A stretch of 64,000 nt of DNA from positions 16,242,822 through 16,306,821 of the forward strand of contig NC_135570.1 in NCBI RefSeq assembly GCF_964340395.1, in the 5' to 3' direction. This document shows, one piece after another, positions 55,629-64,000 of this stretch (positions within the stretch are counted from its first letter, which is position 1; every line of letters starts with the position of its first letter). The translations under genes were made by a program, and so were the position numbers. Source of the DNA: Glandiceps talaboti (taxonomy: Eukaryota > Hemichordata > Enteropneusta > Spengelidae). A model generated the notes under the pieces. The model saw nothing but the letters and a program-made list of their open reading frames with translations. It was not told where the DNA came from and ran no database searches.

Positions 55629-56243
55629 ATGTAGCACTTCTGTAGCTGTAGGGTAAAGGTTAAATGTTGTCCTCACAAACACATTAAAGATTATTTATGG
55701 TCTATTTACAGGAAATGTTCTAGTTTTTTGAATAATTTATGCTGTTATTTCTTTTAGTTCAGTTATCACTTATAGTCACATATAGTTATTATCCTTCTCA
55801 GAAGATTAAAAAGATGTCATTAAAAACTGAACAAAAGAAAAAACATTTTAATGAGGAAATACTTTTTGTAAAATATTGCAATTCGAAAACATTACCAATA
55901 AAATATTAGAAATTATGTCAGTGATATGTAATGTGATGAGTTCTTCCGTTCTGCATTATTAATTTGAAATTGATAGTAATATTGAAAATTACAGAATTTT
56001 GATAAATTTGTTGGTAAAATTCACCTACATTCGTTTGTTTTTCTTACAAGGTAAAAGTCCCAAGCTGAAATTATAAAAAGTTTGGATGGCATTAAATTTC
56101 TATGCAAGGTTTATCAGATTCACGCCACCTCTTCACTCATTGATGTTATGAGCTGAGTTCTTAATTAAACCTAGCAAAAACATTGAATTCAAGATGTTAT
56201 AATACCATGCATGAGCCAAGTTGAACAAAAAACATGGAATATA
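55629..56243. other. AT-rich DNA, no gene seen
   Basis: No exon or repeat recognised before the TA-flanked element. Confidence 0.4.
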
Positions 56244-56265
56244 CAGTACAGTTTTCGCCTAAGCT

Positions 56266-56470
56266 GTCGCATTTTTCGCGTTCGCTTCGCTTCGCCTTCG
56301 CAGTCGCATCGCCTCATTATCGCTTCAATCAATTCGCTTCGTAACTTGGAATCGCTTCATGACGGCATTCGCATCGCAGTCATTTCGCTTCGCTTTCGCT
56401 TCATGTTCGCATCGCATCAAAAAACAATGAAGGTCGCTTCACGTCAAACAACAATGAAGGCGAAGCGATA
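56266..56470. repeat. Left subterminal TTCGC/ATCGC repeats
   Basis: More than fifteen TTCGC, TCGCATCGC and TTCGCTTCGC words are packed in about 200 bp. Clustered short subterminal motifs commonly act as transposase-binding sites. Here they face the inverted set at 58,375-58,536. Confidence 0.8.
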
Positions 56471-58374
56471 CTGTGAAAGGTGTGACAGTATTTGCATATC
56501 TGTTTTCACTGCTGAACGTCGTGAATTCTGTCTGTTACGCACATTGTACAAACCTAAAACTCAAAATTATGAGATAGGTTCTATGCATGGATTTATTAGG
56601 GGGTGGTGCGTTATATTATCCCCAATTACCAAATCGTCCCCACTAGGGTTGGTCGGCCGGTGCCGTGAACACGGCCACAACTGTCACAACAATTAAATGG
56701 AATGACCAGTCAAATCGATTTTACAAACGGGACGATCCCTTTGTACAAACCACTGACATACACATGTTAACAAATGTAGAAAAAGCAATTGCACAGTGGT
56801 GAGCAAAAATAAAGTGGTGATAAACACAAGTCCTCTTTGCAGAAAACCCGGTACACTACGATGTTCTACGTTCCTCATAGGTCACGAACACCGCAATATA
56901 TAATGGGCGAATAATGTAGTGAAACGTCCAACAGTATGTAGCGAAACGCCAAACTACGTACCAAATTGACAATTTATCGAAACGACCGTAATGCTGTCAT
57001 CTGTATAAGTTGCAATGCGAATGTATAATGTTCATGATTGCAATAATTTTCTCATCTGTGGTCGCCGATAGAGTTTTCGTTTCCCATTGTACGTACACTC
57101 AATTTTCTTTAGCTTTTCAACCGTTTACTTCACGACTCGGACCACTATGGAAATTTTTCAAAAGAAACCCCAAAGTCAGAACAGGAATGATTTCATATTT
57201 ATATTACCAACACTGCAGTACCCTTATTCATTTTGATGGTAAATAAGTATTCCTATACAGTCCGAATATGAAACACCTAACCTGGAGTTGTGAAAGAGCA
57301 GTATAGAGTGTGAAGGGGTGGGCGTGTTGACGAACTTTCAATACAAGTAGAGATGCCTGCCCGTGAGTTCAAATCTAGGTCATGGCCGAATGGCATAGCA
57401 ACTATTGTAATGAGATATGGTTGCCTGACAACTATCATTTAGTTGTGTCAACAAAAATAGTGCATGATGAGATCATAGACTTACTATGGGTAAGCTCGCG
57501 ATCTTTGATCATACATCATAAATGGGGAATTCAATTTCATACTTATTCGCATACGACCGATGTCTAGCAGAGAAATGCAAAAAAGGGATTAAGAGATCGG
57601 ACACCAAAATGTATTCCAATTGATGTCTTGTAACCGAGAAAGATTTATTTATTGTCATGGGATTGCATTATGTACATGTATTTTTAAAAAATATTGGTAA
57701 ATTACGTCTCTATCTGGTTCGGGCAGACAATACGAAAAAGAATATGTGCTTCAAGAAATGAGGAGAAGCCTATTACTAAAACCATCCTCCTTTTGCCAAA
57801 ATACATGGTCGTTACATGAATGGACAAGGGAAATGGAGAAACACTATGATATTGAAACAACTGATATGTGGGACGCCTAAATAAATGTGTCTTAACTAAC
57901 GTCAGAAAAAAAAGTTAAAAACAAATTTTCGTAAGTATTAAGTTTATTTAAAATGCGACATTGTCACCGATATCGGGAACGCAACAAATATGGGGTCCGG
58001 ATACAAAACGTTCAACATAGATGTACGTTGTATTTTGCTTACTTCTGTAATTTGAATCTTGTAAGTTTCATTTTAAAGGTATGACGGAGTAAAGTACATA
58101 AAACGGCAAATATAAAAAATTCGTTCATGTATAGAAGGTAGTGTATTCTAGATAATGTCCAAACAGGAGATCGGAAAGGACTGCGTAATACTCAACATTT
58201 ATTAACGCAAATTTAACAAAAAGGGTTATCGTGCCGTACCGTAGACAGAAAAGTAAAGTACAACCCCAAATAATTTTAGTAGCCGTAATGATTTATACTT
58301 TTCGTTTCAAATCCTTTATCATCATGCAAATATGTGGGTATAATAGCGCATGATCCACACAATGCGATTCAGAA

Positions 58375-58536
58375 ACAAAGTTGACGCGATGCGAATGGGG
58401 TGCAATGCGAATGCGAACTCAACGCGAAAAGGAAGCGAAGTGAAAGCGATGTTTAATTGAAGCGAACTCCCGTAAACTTGACATTGAGGCGAAGCGAAAG
58501 CGAAGCTGAAGCGATGCGAACGCGAATTGAGGCGAG
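58375..58536. repeat. Right subterminal GCGAA/GCGAAGCG repeats
   Basis: Inverted counterpart of the left subterminal cluster, with GCGATGCGAA, GAAGCGAAGTGAAAGCGATG and GGCGAAGCGAAAGCGAAGC. The two sets do not align base for base, only in motif content. Confidence 0.8.
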
Positions 58537-58558
58537 AGCTTAGGCGAAAACTGTACTG

Positions 58559-58805
58559 TATACTGTGGTCATTCTCCGTCACAACAACGTGTATGTATGT
58601 CATGCCAATGCATGTCTACATCACTGCTTCTGCTAGTGTGCTTCTACTCATCTAGTGACTTATAGTGGCAAAGGATCATATTTTTCTTGGCTGAATGAAG
58701 AAAAATATTGGGAGATGACATCTGATTAAAAAGAAGGAAAGAGTTTTGATGATTTTGGTGGTGAAAATGTAAGCGATTGTAAAATTTAGTGTTAATGAGC
58801 ATGTT
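58559..58805. other. Short spacer, no gene seen
   Basis: Between the TIR element and the next minisatellite. Nothing recognised. Confidence 0.4.
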
Positions 58806-59052
58806 CACTGTGTTAGACAGAATGGCGTATAGCCCTAATATAGAACTATCTCAGTAAGTCACTGTAGTTGACAGAGTGGTGTATATAAGCCCTAATATAG
58901 AACTATCTCAGTATTAAGTCACTGTAGTTGACAGAGTGGTGTATATAAGCCCTAATATAGAACTATCTCAGTAAGTCACTGTAGTTGACAGAGTGGTGTA
59001 TATAAGCCCTAATATAGAACTATCTCAGTATTAAGTCACTGTAGTTGACAGA
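58806..59052. repeat. 57/60-bp minisatellite, about four copies
   Basis: The unit is GTAGTTGACAGAGTGGTGTA, TATAAGCCCTAATATAGAAC, TATCTCAGTAAGTCACT. Units strictly alternate between CAGTAAGTC and CAGTATTAAGTC, so the repeating entity is a dimer of about 117 bp. The first unit is divergent (AGACAGAATGGCGTATAGCC). Confidence 0.95.
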
Positions 59053-59502
59053 TGATGAGAGTGGGTGGAAGTCTTTCTTCTTTTATTGCTCTACCTTAGC
59101 CTGCAGTACTTCCTGTCAACCCTTAGGAGCCATTATCCATCATTGCAAGGACACAGATCTAGTGTTGGTGTAACTTTAATAGTACGTGTCTTTATGTGTT
59201 CTGTGGTTTGTACTTTACTGTCACCCCAGGTAGTACACAGTTATGCAGTGAGTGTATAGATACAGCATATGCATATAGTTTGCTCCCAAGATGAGGTTGG
59301 GGTGGGGATTCTGACAGACCTATAGGAATAATTCAGCATAGCAAAAACAGATCGAGATCTACTGTTGGTGTAACTGAGACTTAGTGAGTTTTACTATCAC
59401 CCATATAATACAGAGTTGTGAGTGAATGTATAGGTACAGTGTGGTTTGGTTTTACTATCATTACTAGTACACAGGTTATAAAAAGGTTATGAACTCCTGA
59501 TT
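59053..59502. other. Unique DNA, no gene seen
   Basis: A loosely similar block (AGATCTAGTGTTGGTGTAACTTTAATAG / GAGATCTACTGTTGGTGTAACTGAGAC, about 59,155 and 59,351) suggests an old direct duplication of about 200 bp. No coding evidence. Confidence 0.4.
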
Positions 59503-59920
59503 AGTACAGTACAGTACAGTGATAGTGCAGTACAGTACAGTACAGTGCAGTACAGTACAGTCAGGTACAGTACAGTACAGTACAGTACAGTACAGTAAAG
59601 TAAAGTACAGTACAGTGCAGTGTAGTGCGATGCAGTGTGGTGTGGTGCGGTACGTCAGTACAGTACAGTGCAGTGCAGTGCAGTGCAGTACAGTGCAGTG
59701 CAGTACAGTACAGTACAGTACAGTGCAGTACAGTACAGTACAGTACAGTGCAGTACAGTACAGTACAGTACAGTGCAGTACAGTACAGTGCAGTGCAGTA
59801 CAGTACAGTACAGTGCAGTACAGTACAGTACAGTACAGTACAGTACAGTGCAGTACAGTACAGTACAGTACAGTACAGTACAGTACAGTGCAGTACAGTA
59901 CAGTACAGTGCAGTACAGTA
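59503..59920. repeat. (CAGTA)n pentanucleotide array
   Basis: About 80 units of CAGTA/CAGTG, with a disrupted patch at 59,595-59,660. Because the unit is five bases, all three frames on both strands stay open over long stretches; the resulting Tyr-Ser-Thr-Val-Gln repeats are artefacts. Confidence 0.97.
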
Positions 59921-62085
59921 TATTTGTCAAAAACAAATACAGAAACAACAAGAACAAAAATAATAGATAATTATAAATATATATAAAACACTAAAACTAC
60001 ATTATTGAATACAATGATAATAATGAATTTTCTACAAAGCTACTACCGATAGTGATCAAATCATCATTTGAACTCATTATTCTTTTGAAATATTCTTTTT
60101 GAGATAATTTTGAAAAAAATTGATCATAAATTTTGATAATTCTTTGAAATTGGTTTCTACCCAATTATTGATGTATTACTGCAATCCATGATAGCATGAA
60201 TTCCATCACCAAAAGGTTTAGTATTAATAGTGATAGCTGATATGAACTTAGCTACCTTATTGGACTGTCCTGTCTACAGTTCATGAGATAAAGTGTGACA
60301 TACTGCACTAAGTCTTATAGTGACTGTAAAATATGTACTGGGGGTGGGGGAAGGAGCTAGAGGGGATAACTTTCCGATGCATGGTTGTATATAACTTTAA
60401 ATTACCATACTGTTCTTTAATATAAACATGTCAGTTTGGATTGTCTTTTCTAGTACCGGGTAGGATTCAGTAAAAATAAAGTTGATGCTTGGTTTTTTAT
60501 CCATGTATAATCACATACATGTAATAAGTCAATTTTTTTAAGGATCTTAAATTGAAATGTGAATGAGTTATTTTTTATTTGTTTTTGGGAAAATCTCAAA
60601 AATGGTTGATGATTCTGTGAAATGAAAAAATTCTATCTATTTATGTATATGATTTCACCAAATTGTGTCCAGGTTTTTCAGTAAGAGTGACTTCAACTGT
60701 CCAACAGTAGGAGGTATGTAAGGTAACTGCCCATTTGTATTCATTGAAAAAGTCATACTGTTTGCTCTGTGACTGTTTAGGGTCATTTGTGAAACACAAA
60801 GAGTAAGTTTAGCACACCGATAAAGATGTCGACGTACCTGGGTATTACATAAAAGCTAGATTACCTTTCAGGCTAACATTGTCTCACCCCGTGTATATGT
60901 GACGCACACAAATCGGAATTTGGAAATTCCATTTAGGAATGTTGAATATATTGTAAGTGATAGAATTAATTCTTTAGGACTTTCGATGAGATGTTTGACT
61001 TGAGAATTTTTGAAAATACATGAAATATTTCGACTCTACTTCTTGCAAAGTTATATGTACAAAAAACAAAGTGTGCTTGTTGCCAGCCTAAAGTATGTAG
61101 CCGTGTTCTTTTTATTGATGTGGAACATTGAATTGGTGACAAGTCAGTTCTCCTGCCCTACATGCACTAACCTACAATAGTTGAATTGGTTTGAAACCAC
61201 CTCAGGGGAAGTTAGGAGAGGAGGGGTTTTGAACTCATACAGAGTAAATTTGTTTGGAAACACCTCAGGGGAGGAAAGGAGAGGAGGGGGTTTTGAACTC
61301 GTACAGAGTAAAATTGGTTTTGGAATCAATGTAAAGCAAAAGTGAATTGATTCAAATCCATTGCTTAGTTTTGTTATGGGGGTCTTAGAAACCTGGGTTT
61401 GTAACCTAGTTAATGGAATTGATTCAGTTTTGAATCAGTTTTGAATTAATTCAGGTTTGGTACACTGTAGCTTGTCTTGTATTTTATACTATTAGAAGAC
61501 TGTATGGATTTCAATGCCTACAGGTTTTTATGTTTGATACTCATGCAGAACATCAAATCTAGCCCAGTTTATTCTTTGTATGCGTTTACATTCCATGGTC
61601 AAATTCTAATTATTATTGTGTAAGCCAGATCATATTTTGCCTATTTTGCTGTTGATGAACTTTTAATCTTTTGATCATTTCAAGATCTAGAATTGCTAAC
61701 TCTACAGGATTTTACTTTTACAAAATTCCCAGAAACGTAACGTTTGTTTAGAGATAAGAACTCTTTCTTGTATGTTGTATACAAAACAGTATGTAGGGAA
61801 TGACTAGTAAAATTAAAATCTTATCTTGGTGAGTGTTATATTTTGGCTTTTTGAACTTTTACACTTTTACAAATTACCATTACTTTCCTAAATTTTGAAC
61901 ATTTTGACTCATATTTCGAACACAGCAGAACATTATGATGTAGACACGCATTGTGACATAGACACACGTCGTGATATAGAAAAATCAGAGTATATATTCC
62001 ATATTTTTTGTTGAATCTAGCTCGTGCATGGTATAATAGAAAATGTACAGTGCTAAGTCTTAATTCAGCTGTGTTGAGAATTATT
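59921..62085. other. AT-rich DNA, no gene called
   Basis: A 32-nt segment at 60,682-60,713 has a fair acceptor (CAGGTTTTTCAG) and a GTATGT donor and would read KSDFNCPTVG in one phase, but not in the phase needed after the exon at 26,671. AAACCACCTCAGGGGA and AAACACCTCAGGGGA with GAGGAGGGG (about 61,195 and 61,258) form a 63-bp direct repeat. A GGGGGTGGGGG run is at about 60,340. Confidence 0.35.
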
Positions 62086-62090
62086 AGGAC

Positions 62091-62126
62091 ACCCACCCCC
62101 ACCCCACCCCCACCCCACCCTCCCTT
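62091..62126. repeat. CCCCACCCC tract
   Basis: ACCCCCACCCCACCCCCACC and similar. G-quadruplex potential on the minus strand. Confidence 0.85.
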
Positions 62127-63140
62127 TGAACCACTTGAAATGCTGGAATTCAGTAAGAAATATTTAATAAAAGTTTGAAACTGTTTGTTTGTCAAGATCT
62201 TGTGACTATTTTTTTACCTATTCAGAATGCCATGTGTTGCCTAGCAACTTAGGAATGACTCTCAGGAACCTGGCAGTTATGTTTGGAATGCACTTGAAAT
62301 TTGTGAAATATTTGTAGAAAGTAATTCATTTAATGAAGACAAAGGGTGTCATTTACGTATAAATTAATCTCTTTACCAAGTTTGTTGTTCAAGTATTTCC
62401 CTATAAAATACTTCCTTATTAGTAGACATTGGATGTCTGTTGATTTTATAGATTAAAAACTAAAGTATTTGACCTTACCTATTGTGTAATGTTTACACAA
62501 ATATCTTAGAAAAACGTATTAGTTGAAATGCTGTTTTGATTAGTCATAAAGTAATTAATGCTATGTATGTCTAATTTGTCTTAAAGTTACTGCTATGTAT
62601 ATCTAGTAATTGGATATTGTTAAAGGTAAAGAAAACAGTAGAAGCCATTGTTTATAGTGTTACAGTATATGCATGTTTTATTTGGCAGCATACATGCTGG
62701 TAACTTCTGTTGTTACTAATAGTACTATAGTTTAAGTTACTCCTAGTGCCAATGTGCTATTGTCCAGTTGCCAAACTCATTGAAAAGTTTTTAAGTATGC
62801 TTAAGATACTGTTTTCGTTTTGTTGGTAATTTTTGATCAACACATGTAATTCCAAAGTGTAGACACTACTGCAGACTTTGAGTTAAAATGCCACCAGTAT
62901 ACTATGCACATGTTTCTGTGGGTATATGTTGCCATGGTGACAATATCGACAGACAAAAATTGAAGGCTTGCCAAGTTTCCATAAATAAAGAGGTTGGAAA
63001 GTATAAGTTGATATTATCCTTTAAACTCATAATGGAAGTAGATTAAATCAATTCAAATTGTTTTATCATTCTTTAACATTATTTGTTGATTGTAAATAGT
63101 ACAGGAAATGTGCCAAAGTCAAATGTGTGAATTCTGTCTT
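62127..63140. other. AT-rich DNA, no gene seen
   Basis: TAATGCTATGTATGTCTAAT and TACTGCTATGTATATCTAGT (about 62,556 and 62,589) are a small direct repeat. Nothing else recognised. Confidence 0.4.
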
Positions 63141-63425
63141 CTTGTGTTAGCACTATCTTATCAGTGAAGTCCTAAGGATTTCATAGGATTATTCATTTGT
63201 TCTGAACCACCTTTTATAACTTTAAGGTCTGCCAGACAACGGTTTTTTACTCCTACATTTTAATCCATATCCAATATCAGCCTTGAAAGTCCCAATATTC
63301 AATCCCAGGTTCTCACATTAATACTTCAGTGAAACCATAAGAATTTAGTGTGCAGGACCAACTTTTAGTATATCTCTGCCAGATAACTGTTTTTCACACC
63401 TAGATTTTAATCCTTCACATTTGTT
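63141..63425 (+). repeat. Interspersed repeat family R1, copy 3
   Basis: Two units with TTATCAGTGAAGTCCTAAGG, GTTCTGAACCACCTTTTATA, CTGCCAGACAACGGTTTTTT and AATCCCAGGTTCTCACATTA, in the same orientation as copy 1 at 35,088-35,385. Confidence 0.6.
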
Positions 63426-64000
63426 TGATTTTGGCCTTCAATATTTGTTATCATTGCTTACATCAAAAGAATATATGTCACTGGGTATTAGCAAATTACA
63501 ACTTTAGAATCATGAAAATACACAGTGCACCAAAAAGAAACCAAAATTCAGTGAAAATTCAGTCTAAATTTTGATAAAAATGTGGAAAAATAAGTATAAT
63601 ATATGACATCACTGAAGTAAAATTAGGATATTTAATGTCAGTTAAAATTTAAGGAAATGAAATTGTGCAATATACTGAGATATTTTGATGAAATATTTTT
63701 TACTCATGTAGATATTTGCTATGAATGTAAATGAAGTTTTAATTTATCAGTGTTAGCACACAATCCATACTGATCTGATTAATTCAATGAAACAATATCA
63801 TAGAATGAAAACTAATCAATTGATGGTGAAAAGAAGAACTGCAAGTAATTGAAGCTGTAATGAAATGAGAAAAAAATGAATCAATAGTTTTCATTGTCAA
63901 TCGACTTTACAATTTGAGTAGATTACAACCCCATGACTTCCATTCAAGGGACTATCTCAGATTATTGTGTGATCTCAGAGAATTAAATTCATTCATTTGT
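63426..64000. other. AT-rich DNA, no gene seen
   Basis: No exon, RNA gene or repeat recognised up to the window end. Confidence 0.4.

Larger units (their letters stand above)
56244..58558. mobile_element. 2.3-kb TA-flanked TIR element, Tc1/pogo-like
   Basis: Perfect 22-nt terminal inverted repeats, CAGTACAGTTTTCGCCTAAG-CT, lie at 56,244-56,265 and 58,537-58,558, with TA (or TATA) directly outside both. For about 180-200 bp inside each end TTCGCTTCGC-type motifs (inverted on the right as GCGAAGCG) recur. CAGT-starting ends with TA duplication fit the Tc1/mariner/pogo group. The interior is more CpG-rich than surrounding DNA. No transposase-length frame is present; the 161-codon frame at 56,211-56,696 starts outside the element and is repeat-driven at first. 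It is therefore non-autonomous or decayed. Confidence 0.75.

Noticed and set aside
56211-56696. 161-codon plus-strand frame across the left end of the TIR element
   Set aside because: It begins outside the element and its Arg/Ser/Phe-rich first half is a translation of TTCGC motifs; it does not resemble a transposase.
59519-59986. Three overlapping Tyr-Ser-Thr-Val-Gln frames
   Set aside because: Five-base repeat without stop codons, open in every frame.

Overview
This window is non-coding-dominated genomic DNA of an animal, most likely a marine invertebrate (hemichordate, cephalochordate or mollusc grade; the exact lineage cannot be fixed from the sequence). The reasons are spliceosomal exon/intron signals, a tRNA-derived SINE with a conserved core, LINE 3' tails ending in short tandem repeats, TIR transposons of piggyBac, PIF/Harbinger and Tc1/pogo type, long AT-rich intron-like DNA, and no prokaryote-like gene packing. 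No complete, recognisable protein-coding gene is present. Nearly every long open frame lies in a tandem array and follows from the repeat itself.

Layout. 1-8 kb: AT-rich DNA, a 3.5-kb minisatellite of about 45 bp (1.87-5.40 kb) whose right flank is duplicated inside it, then a degenerate 155-bp repeat family (6.75-7.99 kb). 8.2-9.7 kb: five minus-strand exon-like segments of about 80-90 nt with good splice sites; some are broken, so this may be a decayed or non-coding transcript. 9.64-11.61 kb: a 0.99-kb tandem duplication running into a 2.1-kb higher-order array. 14.3-15.2 kb: a short piggyBac-type element (TTAA target site, 15-bp TIRs) with a broken reading frame, interrupted by a second TIR element. 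15.4-18.5 kb: more 155-bp repeats, a 52-bp minisatellite and a LINE tail. 20.58-24.71 kb: a 4.1-kb region bounded by inverted termini that contains a PIF/Harbinger-like element and several micro/minisatellites.

The clearest coding signal is a plus-strand first exon at 26,599-26,671. It encodes a 24-residue signal peptide and is followed directly by a GTAAGT donor in phase 1. Everything from 26.7 kb to 64 kb looks like intron or intergenic DNA downstream of it, filled with repeats: inverted copies of a 69-bp minisatellite 19 kb apart (35.4 and 54.8 kb), a 142-bp near-perfect fold-back (39.3 kb), a 46-bp array (42.0 kb), a SINE (48.1 kb), a 2.15-kb 36-bp array open on both strands (50.1-52.3 kb), a 2.3-kb CpG-rich TA-flanked TIR element (56.2-58.6 kb) and a pentanucleotide array (59.5-59.9 kb). 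One possible terminal exon in matching phase lies at 46,523.

No new defence, biosynthetic or mobile-gene system is supported. The observations that repay checking are the nested transposons, the secreted-protein first exon, the minus-strand exon-like cluster and the inverted minisatellite pair.
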